Positions 33,600-45,428 of a DNA stretch of 64,000 nucleotides are shown piece after piece. The notes under the pieces are model-generated. The model did no database searches. It worked only from the letters and a program-made list of their open reading frames with translations, and had not been told where the DNA came from. The stretch is from Sambucus nigra. Its lineage: Eukaryota > Streptophyta > Magnoliopsida > Dipsacales > Adoxaceae. Location: positions 155,675,241 through 155,739,240 of the forward strand of contig OX422221.1 in NCBI GenBank assembly GCA_949130495.1, in the 5' to 3' direction. The position numbers and the translations under genes were made by a program. Numbering within the stretch: position 1 is the stretch's first letter; the number at the start of each line of letters is the position of its first letter.

Positions 33600-36500
33600 T
33601 TTAATCTGGAACTGCGCACCAAGCTTCTAAATTTTTGTTACTTCTTCTTTTATCCTCTAAGGCACTTTTGTTTTCAAATTCAACCCATTCACTATAATTT
33701 TTTAGTCCGATTCCACTTTTAACACAAGAAAGTTTCTTCCTAAGCAATGGATTAATCCTTCTTTGAGAGCTAGAGCTTCTCCTTCAATGCTAGAGCCTTT
33801 TAAACTATCAAAATCCCAAATAAATTCCTTTTGTCATCTCATAGAACTGCTCAATATCCCATGCTTCGACACATCTCATACGCTTTAACTTTGTTAAGTT
33901 TGAGGTTTAAAAGAAGATGTTTAGACTAAGATATTGGGATCAATTTGAAAAGGATTTGCTTAGGAGGTTCTATTTTGAAAAAAAAAATGAATTTTAAAAG
34001 AGAATTAGAAATTCCTGGTTTGAATATAGATGATTTAGCAATGCCTTCTATCCTTGAAAGGACTTTATGAATTATTATCCTAAGTGACATTTGGACCCCC
34101 TCATACTTAGATTTATTCCATGACAACCAAATTTCATAAACAATAGAGGTAAGGATGCTTTTGTAGATCCATTTGGATACAATTGTGGTGCCTGCATTGA
34201 TCCACCAGCTAACACTAGTGGGAATCGATGAAATTCCCTCATTTAACCCCCATGAAATTCCCAAAAAATGCATATCTTAGTAGCTATTGGACCTCTCAAG
34301 AAAATATGGAGGATGGAATCCTCTGATTTAAGGCATCAAGGGAAATTTAGAGTAAGGATAAGTCCAAATTTTTTAATAGAATTATCAAGAAGAACACTAT
34401 CATTGAGAACTCCCCAAGAAAATATTGAAATAATGGGATGGATGTTTGGATCCCAAATGAAGGATTGAATTTAAAAAGATATCTTAGAAGGTCTGACTAA
34501 CGCATGAGCAGACCTAAAAGAAAAATGGCCTGTAGCGAATGATTCCAATATAAAAATACCCCCAACCAAAGATATATTATCCTCACTAATATCCCACACC
34601 TTACTTATTCTTCTAGAAGCTAGAGATCCAAGAGTTATAGGCATAAATGTGTATTTTTGTCTTATAAAATAATACCAAAGAGACTTTCTTGTTTTGAATG
34701 ACCAAGAAAGTTTAAGACTAGAGGCTTGGACAATAGACTCCAAACATCTTAATCCTAAGCCCCTTTCTACTTTGGGAAAAGAAATATCCTTCCAACTTGA
34801 CCAATGGTACGTTCTTCTAAATTCCTTATTAGAGCCCCCAAAAAAGTTGCAACACATAGAGTCTATACATTTCAAAGCTTTTTTTAGGAAGAGTAAGGGT
34901 TAAGATTGTGTAGAGAGGAATTGAGCAAAGAATTGATTGGATTAGAGTTAGTCTCCCACCCATAGATAATAACTTTGATTTCCAAATGTTCAATTTGGAG
35001 AGGATTACTTGCACCATCTAATCAAAGTAAGATGCTTTTTTCCTCCCTTTAAAGGGAAGGCATCCTAAATATCTGATAATCCCCTTTTTTCTTTAATCCC
35101 GTTATCTCTGCTGGTATTTTGATACTGTTTGTTGTTGCATTCTTCCCCATTTTGAGGCTTGAATTCTCTATGCTAATTTGAAGGCCCGATTGCTCCTCAA
35201 ATGTACCCAAAAACTGCATTTGATTCATTAGTCTCCTTTTTAAACCATTTTATTAGAGGAATAATTAATTAACAAGCTTTAGGATGCGTGAAGTGCCAAA
35301 TCTTTCATTAAAACATTACATTTCGAAGCCCTTCACTTAAAGATTCAATAGAAATATTGAAAAAACTTGGGGATAAGGGGTGCCCTTGTCTCAACCCTCT
35401 CGCAGGTTGGAAAAAATCCTTTAGCTTAGCCATTAACTATTTGAGAGTACCATGTGGAGGAGATACATTACAAAAACAAATATATGACTAGCTCTAGGAA
35501 ACAAAATTCTCTCAAAGCTTTGGTAAGGAACAACCAAGATAGCCTATCATAGGGTTTATTAAAATCAATTTTAGATACTACATTTCCCCCTTTCACCTTC
35601 CTATCAAATACATCAATCATTTCTTGGCCCACAAGAATATTATCTACTATGCTCCTTTATTTTACAAAACCATCTTACGAAGGATTAATGTGAGTAGGAA
35701 GAAGGGAGAACATCTAGAATTGAGTATTTTAGAGATAATTTTGTAGCTTACATTACATAAACTCATTGGTCTGATTTCTTTACAATGAGAGGGGTTAGGT
35801 GTTTTGGAAATGATCCAAATGAGAGTTATACTCTAAGATTTATGAAGATCACCTCCTAAAAAGAAGGACTCGATTGCTGAAAAAAGGCCATCCATGATGA
35901 TATCACAGAACTGCATATAAAATAATCCATTGAATCCATCTTGTCCTTTTGAACTGTTCCCATTTAAAGATTTAACTTCTTCATAGACTTTTTATTCTTT
36001 AGGGACTGCTTCTAAACATGAGATCATTTGTCTTGAGACTATTTTGGGGATGAAATCCATCATCTAAAAAGAAATATAATTAGTAGTAGAAAATACGTTT
36101 CGAAAAAAAGAGAAAAAAATGTTAGAAATTTCTTCTGATCCCTCATTCAATTCCCCATTCTCATTTTTATTCCATGAATTCAGGACTTTGTCCTCTGGGT
36201 TTTAACCATAGCATGGTAATTGTTTTTTCCTATCTCCGTCAGATATCAACTGCATTTTAGATTTTCGGAACCAAAAACTTTCCTTTGTTGAAAGAGTTAC
36301 ATTAAGATCATCTTAGATTGTGTGCATCTCCTCTTTATTCATTTCATTAAGGTACTTTTCAAATATACATTCAGCTTGATCCAAGTGGTCCTCTAGATCA
36401 ATTGTGTTTTGAAAAATATCTTTGGATACTACTTTATTCTAGTTGCCCAGGTCAGTTCTAATCTTTTTCAGTTTGAGAAAAAAATTCTCTAAAGTTTTAC

Positions 36501-37320
36501 CTAATGAAGCCCCTATCCATCTTTGAGTTATTTATTGAATAAACCCCTCTTTACATGCCCAAAGTTTAAGAAATTTGAAGGGTTTTATTATAGAATCAGT
36601 AAGGCTAAGAATAGACATTAGAAAGGGAGAATGGCCAGAAAAATGCTTATTTATATGAGATAAAGAATAGATGGGGAATAAATCAAGCCACATGTGGTTA
36701 ATGAGATCTCTATCAAGTCTTTGAAGAGTTAAGTATCCATTTGAAAGCCTCCTCCAAGTGAGTTTATAACAAGTGTAGACCATATCTATAAGAGAACTAC
36801 TTATAATGCACTTATTGAAGTCAACATTATCAGTAGGATTTATTTCATTTTAACTAGCTCTTTCTTCAGCAATACAAACTACATTAAAGTCACTAATAAT
36901 CAAAGAGAGGGCTACTATGATTGTTCAAAGCTATATCCTTTATAGAATCCCATAATTATAATCTCTTAAGTCTAGTGCATTTAGCATACACTATATTAAC
37001 GAACACTAAGGCTATAGATAGAGAGTGATTAAGTTTTATAAGGATATTTTGGCCATTATCAGTAATGACTTCACCATCTACCCCATGTATCTAGAAATAC
37101 CAAATTTTGTTAAAGGTGTTAACTGTACCACCTTCAAAATTTATCGACACTCTAAAATTCTCAAATTTCTTATCACTAATGATAGGTTCAAGAATTGCTA
37201 AGAATGATAGGTTGTGTGACTTTATTAACCTTTTGATCCTTCTTTTTGTAAGTTTGTTACCTACACCTCTTGCATTCCAAATAAGGGACTTAATCTTTTG
37301 AAATTTCAGTAAGAACTTTT
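33600..37320 (-). pseudogene. LINE ORF2: endonuclease, reverse transcriptase, zf-RVT, RNase H
   Basis: Minus strand, high to low coordinates. Endonuclease remnants include WRRLSNGYLTLQRLDRDL and HSPFLMSILSL (36780-36600). The linker to RT is near 36000-35700. RT motif A is VVSKIDFNKPYDRLSW (about 35585-35540), followed by QPARGLRQGHPLSPSF (about 35410-35365). The catalytic ADD motif region near 35270 is not readable and seems lost. The RT end is KLNIWKSKLLSMGGRLTLIQ (about 35000), followed by GLGLRCLE (34750). The zf-RVT/linker is W-rich (34270-33930). RNase H has IEGEALALKEGL and LKVESD (33795-33700). There are many stops; it would nick DNA and copy the element's RNA. Confidence 0.85.
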
Positions 37321-38600
37321 GAGCTTACTTGACCGGAAGAATTTGTTTGTCTTTTGGCTACATTTGCTGAATTGGAAGTTTTCTCACTATAATTTCTCTT
37401 CTTCTTCATTATTCTAGTAAGCCCTTCATATGCTAAAATTTTTCCTTTTGAAGTTGCTTAGACATCCTATACTCTTCCATTCTTTCTCCAATCTTCTTAG
37501 AAAATGGAATAAAGTCTTCAAATAAGGGAGGATGATCCTCCTTTTCTTCTTTATTATTAAAGTGGACTAATTTCTTGTGAACTCAATTTTTTTGGTAAAA
37601 TTCTTCTGAATCAGATCAATAGATAATCTCCCTTACCCCTGGAATTTCTTTAAGAATAGTAATCATTTCCTTACTATCAGTCTCTTATCCTTTCCCCTTC
37701 TCTAAGAGCCCCATGCCTACTTCCTTTAACATTACTTACGTCTTCTTCACTGGTATTCAGTTTGTACCATTCTTGGCATAGTCTATCTATCTTTATGATT
37801 CTTTATCATCTTGAAAGCCTCCATTTTTACCTCCTATTTGAAAGGTTTCCATTTCTACCATTTTCTCCCCAGTTGTTATCATGGATTCTTTAATCCTAAA
37901 GAGTTTTAGGATATTTAGTTTGTTGCATCCATTATTTCCATTTTGAGTAGGTCTCTTTTCTTCCCCTTACACCTTTGCATTATTTCTTATAATTATGCAT
38001 TGATCTTCACTGTGCCCAATCTTAAGACGGGTTGGACAATACTCTAAGATATATTTATAAATGATAGGCTGCCAGAACCCATAATAACCACATGAGACTC
38101 ATATTTTATTTGGTTATTCCTTTATCACATCCAATTCTACACACACCCGAGCCATGCTCGGTCTTGATACATTAGTTGTTGCATTGTCTAGTTTTAGAGG
38201 AGTACATATAGCTTGAGCTAATGAGAAAAGGCATTAATTGGCAAATAGGTGAATTGGTAAGCCTAGAAAATAAACCCACACAGGAGATAAGGAGCTTTCT
38301 TGATTAGTACTAAACCTAGAAGACTAATTGAATGTCCTCATTAGGCTCATCCCGATATCCCACTCGTCAAGCATCTATAATTTGATAAAATCTTCTTCTG
38401 AATGAGCTTTAAGACGGATATGTTTATGATCTATCAAACCTAACTCAACACAAGTTTTTGAGCCGAATGTCTACAAATTTTCCTTTTAAACTAAATAGAA
38501 GGTTTATCATGTGAAAACTTCCCCACTAGTGCATGTTTGAATAGTTTGAATAGGGTTTCAATCTGATCTTAACTAAATGATATGGAGGGTTCACCACGAT
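37320..38600 (-). pseudogene. LINE ORF1 (DUF4283/zinc-knuckle type), degenerate
   Basis: On the minus strand, MARVCVELDVIKE (about 38155-38120) is followed by GFWQPIIYK and YCPTRLKIGHSEDQC (about 38045-38003). This order is typical of plant LINE ORF1: a DUF4283 C-terminal segment, then CX2CX4HX4C. Here the second Cys is Arg. Further upstream (to 38600) the frame is full of stops. It would be the RNA-binding ORF1 protein. Confidence 0.7.
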
Positions 38601-38737
38601 ATTTTATTAATGGTTGTATTTTTATTCTTTGAGACAAGCTATGGCCTTTTAGAACTTATGTAAAAGAACAATTCCGAGGGTTAATAGGATCAAGAGGTTT
38701 AGTGGTGTTTGTGTGATTGATGTTTTGATAACTTTAT

Positions 38738-38746
38738 TCTTACAAT
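38738..38746 (-). other. LINE target-site duplication, 5' side copy
   Basis: TCTTACAAT, identical to 33332-33340. Confidence 0.6.
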
Positions 38747-38789
38747 AGGGTTGATCGACTATAAGGAGGGGATAAATGATTAACAAAAC

Positions 38790-38935
38790 ATACCCCGGGG
38801 TAAATCAATTGACCAAAGTGTCTTTAAGCATAATTTTGAGGTTAAAATATCCTCTAATTAAAAAAGGGGTGCTCGAATAAGGTTTTATAATTTAAGTATT
38901 AATTATCTTTAGACTTGATTTGGGACATGTGCCTA
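38790..38935. repeat. Dispersed repeat related to 30340-30490
   Basis: Both segments contain CAAAGTG, TAATTTTGAGGT, CCTCTA and end with AAGTGCCT/ATGTGCCT in the same order and orientation. Similarity is moderate. It abuts the outer end of the hAT inverted repeat. Confidence 0.4.
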
Positions 38936-39489
38936 TAAGGTTGATTTTCGGTCGGTTTGGTCGGTAAAGGGGTCATACCAATACCATACTAACTTTGAAA
39001 TCATCAAACCAAAATTACCAATTTTACCAGTCGGTACACCAGGGCATAAACCAAAACCAAACGTCATGGTATATCGGTAAAATCAGTTTTTTACGGTAAA
39101 ATCGGTTTATCAGAAAATATGATAATTTCAATAGTTTTCTCTTTGCGGTAATTTTGATAGTAATCGGTACGTAATGGTATTTTTTTGTACCAATTGCCTA
39201 AACTAGTTCATATGCATATTTAATTTTTTTTTGTAGAATCATTACCATAAATAGTTATTAATTCCACATATTGAAAAAACTTCTTCAATCTCAAGGATTG
39301 TATCAAAGTTAAATTGTAGAATGAAAATATATTTACTACATAATGCTTCATTAATCAATAGCTAGTGATGGACCAAAATGATTATCATTTATCTATGCAG
39401 AATGTTTCAAAATTGTAGAATGAAAATATATATGTTCCTTATCCTCTCTGCTCTCAACAATTATCCTCTCTGGTTATCCAACAATTAGC

Positions 39490-39660
39490 CTCTCCGCTAC
39501 TACAACGCAGCTGCTGCTGTTGCTGCAACAAAGCTGCAAAAAATGGCTGCTGTTGTAATAAAAAATGGCTAGAAAAAATGGTTATTGCTGCTGCTACTAC
39601 TAAAAAAGGCCGTTGCTTCTGCTACTATAAGGCTTCTCCAGCTACTACAAAAAAGTCTAC
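39490..39660. repeat. Trinucleotide-rich minisatellite in the left hAT arm
   Basis: Irregular repeats of GCTGCTACTACTAAAAAAGGC-type units. The counterpart in the right arm (45770-46030) is longer. Confidence 0.7.
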
Positions 39661-40019
39661 TGTAAGGATGCAATCTCGAACGGTTAATATGAACAAGTTG
39701 TAACAATATGAACAGTTAATAAGGTAGAAATTCATAATTGGGACATTCCTAATATTAACTATTAATATACAAAGTGTTCAAATAATATAGTTTCCTTCTT
39801 AACTTTCTAATAATATGAACAAGTTGGTTGCTAAAAAACTACATAATATGCCTACCCCATTCCTCTCAACTTGGTTGAATCTTCATGTTAGCAAAATCAT
39901 CAATAACACCTACAAAAACCAAAAAGGTAATTCATATTTTTTTTATATTAATGAAGAAAATGAAAATAAATATATATGAAGTGAAAATAAATATACATAA
40001 AAATACGTTCCTCAATATC

Positions 40020-41940
40020 CTCAAGCGTCTCATATGAATCTTGAATATCGATATTTGGAGAACTTTTTAACTAATCTTGAGCACAAACTAAACACTCCAT
40101 AGTTCTTAGTGTCAAAGATCTTCGAAATTGATCAAGTACTCTTTTACTTGTACTAAATGCACACTCGAAAGCGACCGATGTTGAAGGAATAACTAATATG
40201 TCATGTGCCATCATTGCAAGGGCATGATAAGTTGGAACTTTTCCTTTTCACCATGGTAAAACATCAAAATTAGGTTCATCGAAAGTCTCTACATCATCTT
40301 GTAGATACCTATCCAAATCATTCATCAATACCACATTTTCCCTCCGCTTCAAATTCTTAGAAAATTCTTTTTTTCAAGGCACACTTTTCAACATTCACAA
40401 TTGGATTCTCCACGTGATCCCCATCTCCAATGACACTCTTACTTCCGTCAAGATCCAAAAAATTATCATATTGAAATTTATAATGATCATATAGTTATGA
40501 CATCACTTTTTTCAAATTATCAAGAAAATCAAATAATTTATCTTGCCTTTCCATGTGTGAAAGTGTGCAATCTTTGCATAAAATTCAGAATACCAATACT
40601 CAACAAATTTCAATTTATGGCAGGGATCCAAGATGAGTGAAATAACTGAAATTAAGTTTATAGACGAAATATCACAATACTTGTCAAATTTTTCATTCAT
40701 TTTGCAATCCATATCACGAAAAAAAGGATCATCACTATTCATATAATCTAAAATAGGCACTTTAGTTGAACTTACTTTATCAAAATAAGAATTATAAGTG
40801 ATATAATGAGAACCGGAGATATGTTTTGTAAGAAGAAATAAATCTTTTAAAAATGTGTGCAACTTTTTCCAATCACTCTCCATTATCACACCCACCCCAT
40901 TAGCACTAACTTCCACGTTGTATCTTAAATCTTGACGTTCAAATTCATTTGGATATTATATGGCCGTACCTATCATAAGGTAGGTTGAATTCCGCCTAGT
41001 TTTGACGTCAATGCATACACTCTTCTTTGATGTTATTCTCTCTTCCAATGCACATTTTTTTAACATTTGCAACCTCAAAGGAGAACTTCTCACATATTTA
41101 ACACTTCTTGGAAGAAGTTTAACAATATCCTTCATTTCAACAATCCTGTCCTTCACAATAAGATTAATGATATGTGCAAAGAATCTCACATGAAAAAACT
41201 CACCCAACATCAAGAAACCGCCTCTTTTGTTAAATCATTTTTTCAAATCCTCAACACACTTGTCATTATTTTTCGCATTATCAAGCATAATGGTAGTCAA
41301 CTTGTAAAAATCCTACCCTAACAAGCATGTTTCAATGGCTTTTGCAATAGCCTCACCCTTGTGTGCGTGTGGTAGGACACGAAAACTAATTATTCTTTTT
41401 TGTTGCTTCCAATCCTTGTCAACAAAGTGAGCCGTGAGGCACATATACCCTAAATTTTGGATAGAAGTCCACAAATCGGTTGTGAGGGATACTCGTGTAG
41501 TTAATTTCTTAAAATATTCTTTCAAAATCTCACCTTCTTGAAGAAATATAAGCCAACAATCTTTTGTGATGGTGAATCTAGAAACTACATGAAATTTAGA
41601 ATTCATGGCTCTACAAAACATCTAAAAACCAATCTTTTCAACGAAACTAAAATGAAGTTCACAAAGAATAATTATTTTTGCAAGAACCTTGCGATATAAT
41701 GCTTGGTCGAACATCCAATTAGTAAATTGTTGACCCAAAAAATTTAATACCCCTTGTGTTTTATCAACTTCATTTTGAGGAATTTTTTTTACATTTTCTT
41801 CTAATATGATTCCATAATAAAGTAGTCCCACTTTTAGAAGGGCAATTAAATTTTGCACCACAATACACACAATCACAAGTTCCAATAACTATTCCATCTA
41901 ACATATGTCTATTCATATGAGTCCAAACTTCAAAACTACC
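40020..41940 (-). pseudogene. hAT transposase, left copy
   Basis: Minus strand. The BED-type finger is CDCVYCGAKFNCPSKSGTT...HIRRKC (about 41880-41800), then VLNFLGQQFTNWMFDQAL. The catalytic region includes RVSLTTDLWTSIQNLGYMCL (about 41490-41430) and ends around the second Asp region. The C-terminal region near 40920-40510 holds SDWKKLHTFLKDLFLLTKHISG and ILDPCHKLKFVEYWY, part of the hAT core. The dimerisation domain is present near 40230-40040 (reverse of the SVTFECAFSTSKR motif of the other copy). Multiple stops and frameshifts occur. It would cut and paste hAT ends. Confidence 0.82.
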
Positions 41941-41945
41941 TTGGT

Positions 41946-43800
41946 TTTTTTAAATAATCAATACTTGTTTACCAAACAAAACCAAACCCTTCATTTGTTT
42001 ACCAAATTAATCAATACCCACTTGTCTCAATAGATTACATCCTGGCCCTTCATTTATTTACCAAACCAAACCCTAATACTAAAAAGGATCATGAACCCTC
42101 AACATTTCATTTCTTGCTTATAGTTATACCAAGAACTGCGCAGCTCCTCCTTTCCCACTCTCCGCCGAACACGATTAGTTCTCCTCTTTTTTTTCCTCCT
42201 GTATTTTCTTTCTCACTCTCTCACGCAAATTGTTCTCTCTTTGTTCCATTCACATATCTGATTTTTTACATCTTTTGTGTTGATTAACTATAGGGTGCTG
42301 ATTTGATAACTGATATTTATTATGTTGATTAGCTGTAGGTAGATTATTATATCTATTGTGTTAATTTATTTATTGTGTTTATTATCTGTAGGTTCATTAA
42401 CATCTATTATGTTTATATGATGTAAGTTGATTAGATGTAGGTAGATCTGATTATTACATCTTTCTCCCTCTCTCACACAAATAGATTTAGTTATTTATTA
42501 CATCTATTATAGGTGGATTATTTATTGTGTTGATTTGATAACTGATATTTATAACATCTATTGTGTCGATTATTTTATTTTTTAATTTTTTTATAGCTTC
42601 TACTCTGTTCATACGAATCATAGTTGATTTATTTTATAATTTGGGCTAATGTGAAAACAACCCTCTCCAATTGAAAATATGCAAAAAATTTCAAATAAAA
42701 AATGTAGTTTGAGTAGATCATTTTGACATTTTCTATTATAATTTTGTAGAATTAATTTTCTTTTTTTGTTAGTTTGATTTTTTCCTAACACATTAAAATT
42801 AACTTCACTAATATCTTTCTAACTGTTTGTGTTCTATGAGTAGATCCATTATCTATTAACTGAGTTATATTAATTTTATATGTTAGGTTTTGTTATATTA
42901 ACTGAGTAATTTTTAATGTTTATGTCGGAATATGGAAACAGTAATTTGTTATATTAAATGTAAAAATTGATAATATATAGAATTGTTAATATATAGAATC
43001 ATTTACATGAGTTATAATTATGAAAGTTAAAATTGGCAATATAAAAAATGTGTAATATTAAAATAAATCCTTTTACGTTGTAGGTTGGAGTTCTTTGATG
43101 AACAATGGTATTAAAAGGAAATAGTTGCAAGCTCCTAGGCAATTCCGAGGTGAATGGGAAGAGAAAGTGGTACACAAAGTTTAGTGATGAGTATCGCAAT
43201 GATACCTTTTTAGAGAATTACCATAACCATAAATAAAAAGGACAATTTGAGTGTCTCTTTTGTAAGAAACGTTTTCTAGAAGTTGAAAATCTATATAAGC
43301 CTAACGCAAACAAAGGTATTTGTCCAACGTGGTTGAATCCAAAGTTACGGTCTGTAAACAAAAAAAAATATGACTTGCACTAGCTAGATAGGATGATAGT
43401 CAAAGACCTTTACCCGGTAGAGCATTGAGAGTATGAGCCGATGCTTGAGAGGTGGACACAGGGGCTTCTTGACTGGTAGATGGCTATTTGTTAGAGGAAT
43501 GGTGGCGGCATAACTTTTGTTATGGGGATGCATATATCATATATTGGATATTGTCATGTTTATCTCTTTTGTTATATTATTCTAGAATTTAACTTTGTCT
43601 CTTTTGTTGTATCTCTTTCCAAGGTCTCCTGAAATTTATAACAATTGAAATGGAAAATATTATGAATGATATTTTGGGAAATGATTTAATTACTTTAGGT
43701 TATTATTTTAATATATGATTACGATATTTTTGTGTCATAATAAATTGTACTAATGTTCATTATTTTGATATTGTTAATTCTTAGATGTTGGGGATGGATC
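41946..43800. other. Spacer of the hAT inverted repeat
   Basis: Not shared by the two arms. It holds two related T/A-rich stretches with TTTACCAAACCAAACC (about 41965-42075), a pyrimidine-rich leader-like segment (42140-42260), AT-rich DNA with TGTTGATTA-type repeats (42280-42560), and an ORF remnant at 43105-43520. The leader-like part could be a 5' UTR of the right hAT copy. Confidence 0.5.
43105..43520 (+). pseudogene. ORF remnant with a zf-XS-like finger pattern
   Basis: One frame from ATG 43105 runs through KRKWYTKFSDEYRND, GQFECLFCKKRF, RSVNKKKYDLH, LDRMIVKDLYP and EPMLERWTQGLLDW with stops at only about four positions. The C-x2-C plus His about 39 residues later, followed by an LxxxxxxDL segment, has the spacing of the zf-XS finger of SGS3/FDM-type plant proteins. 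The residues between do not match convincingly. It could equally be an unrelated gene fragment or a second transposon ORF. Confidence 0.3.
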
Positions 43801-43849
43801 AGAACACTACTAATAATGCAACTATGAGCAACAATCCCTCTGTACTGAA

Positions 43850-45428
43850 GTGAGCCGAAAACGCCTCAAAGTAGGTACAAAACAAATAAAAGACCAAGGT
43901 AGTTCTGAAGTTTGGATTCATATGAATAAACATATGCTAGATGGAATATTTATTGGCACTTGTGATTGTGTGTATTGTGGTGAAAAATTCAATTTCCCTT
44001 CTAAAAGTGGGACTACTTTATTATGTAATCATCTTAGAAGAAAATGTAAAAAATTTCCTCAAAATGAAGTTGATAAAACACAAGGGGTATTAACATTTTT
44101 GGGTCAACAACCTACTAGTTGGATGTTTGACCAGGCATTATGTCACAAGGTTCTTGCAAAAATGATTATTATTTGTGAACTTCCTTTTAGTTTTGTTGAA
44201 TTTTTTTGTTTTAAGATGTTTTATAGAGCCATGAATCCTAAATTTCATGTAGTTTCTAGATCCACCATCTCAAAAGATTGTTGTCTTATATTTCTTCAAG
44301 AAGGTGAGATTTTGAAAGAATATTTTAAGAAATTCTCTACACGAGTATCCCTCACAACCGATTTGTGGACTTCTATCCAAAATTTGGGATATATGTGCCT
44401 TACGACTCATTTTGTTGACAAGGATTGGAAGCTACAAAAAAGAATAATTAGTGTTTTGTCCTACCACACCCACACAAGGGTGAGGCTATTATAAAATTCA
44501 TCGAGACATGCTTGTTAGGGTGGGGTTTAGACAAGTTGACGACCATTACGCTTGATAATGCGAAAAGTTATGACAAGTGTGTTGAGGATTTGAAGAAACG
44601 ATTTAACAAAAGAGGCGGTTTGTTGATGTTAGTTGAGTTTTTTCATATGAGATGCTTTGCACATATCATTAATCTTGTTGTGAGGGATGAGATTGTTGAA
44701 ATGAAGGCTATTGTTAAACGTCTTTGAATAAGTGTTAAATATGTGAGAAGTACTCCTTCGAGCTTGCAAATGTTCAAAAAATGTGCATTGGAATAGAGCA
44801 TAGCATCAAAGAACAGTGTATGCCTTGACGTCAAAACTAGGTGGAATTCAACCTACATTATGATAGGTGCGACTATACAATATCAAAAGGCATTTGAACG
44901 TCTTGATGAAGAAGATTTAAGCTAGAACGTTGACGTTAGTTCCAAGATTTAAGCTACAACGTGGAAGTTAGCTACAACGTGGATCTTGACGGAAGTAAGA
45001 GTGCCATTGGAGATGGGGATGTCTTAGAGAATCCAATTGGGAATGTTTAAAAGCGTGCCTTAAAAAAAGAATTTTCTAACCATTTGAAGCGGAAGGAAAA
45101 TGTGGAATTGATGAATGATTTGGATAGGTATCTACAAATTGGTGTAGAGTCTCTTGATGATCCTAATTTTTATGTTTTAGCATGGTAGAAAGGAAAAGTT
45201 CCAACTTATCATTCCCTTGCAATGATGGCACGTGACATATTAGCTATTCCTTTCACATCAGTCACTTTTGAGTGTGCATTTAGTACAAGTAAAAGAGTAC
45301 TTGATCAATTTCGAAGCTCTTTGACACCAAGAACTGTGGAGTGTTTAGTTTGTGCTCAAGATTGGTTAAAAAGTTCTCCAAACATCGATATTAAAGATTC
45401 ATATGAGACGCTTGAGGAGATTGAGTAA
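43850..45428 (+). pseudogene. hAT transposase, right copy
   Basis: Plus strand. The 214-codon first ORF (43850-44494) has a BED-type finger CDCVYCGEKFNF...HLRRKC, then GQQPTSWMFDQAL, FYRAMNPKFHVVSR and VSLTTDLWTSIQNLGYMCL with the first catalytic Asp. A frameshift near 44480 follows, then GWGLDKLTTITLDNAKSYD (second Asp region, 44512) and FFHMRCFAHIINLVV. A deletion/rearrangement lies near 44900-45000. It ends with the dimerisation domain FTSVTFECAFSTSKRVLDQF (45222-45428) and a natural stop. It is better preserved than the left copy but not functional. Confidence 0.88.

Larger units (their letters stand above)
33341..38737 (-). mobile_element. Full-length but decayed plant L1-type LINE
   Basis: A 5.4-kb element on the minus strand. 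It has ORF1 remnants with a zinc-knuckle-like motif, ORF2 with endonuclease, RT, a zf-RVT region and a C-terminal RNase H. The 3' end is GAATCTCATTCTTCT followed by a short poly(A) (T-run 33343-33350 on the plus strand). The 9-bp direct repeats TCTTACAAT on both sides are the expected target duplication of target-primed reverse transcription. Stops are frequent, so it is long inactive. Confidence 0.82.
38936..41945 (-). mobile_element. hAT element, left arm of a large inverted repeat
   Basis: Its outer end begins TAAGGTTGATTTTCGGTCGG, followed by many short subterminal repeats of the CGGTAAAAT kind, as in plant hAT termini. Inward come non-coding DNA, a GCTGCTACTACT-type minisatellite (39490-39660), and a transposase pseudogene on the minus strand. 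The whole arm is the reverse complement of 43880-46596 with indels. The inner end stops at about 41945, where similarity to the other arm ends; no second terminal inverted repeat is identified. Confidence 0.75.

Noticed and set aside
34268..34903. Plus-strand ORFs of 66-69 codons
   Set aside because: Shadows of the minus-strand LINE ORF2.
41002..41321. Plus-strand ORFs of 63-84 codons
   Set aside because: Shadows of the minus-strand hAT transposase.
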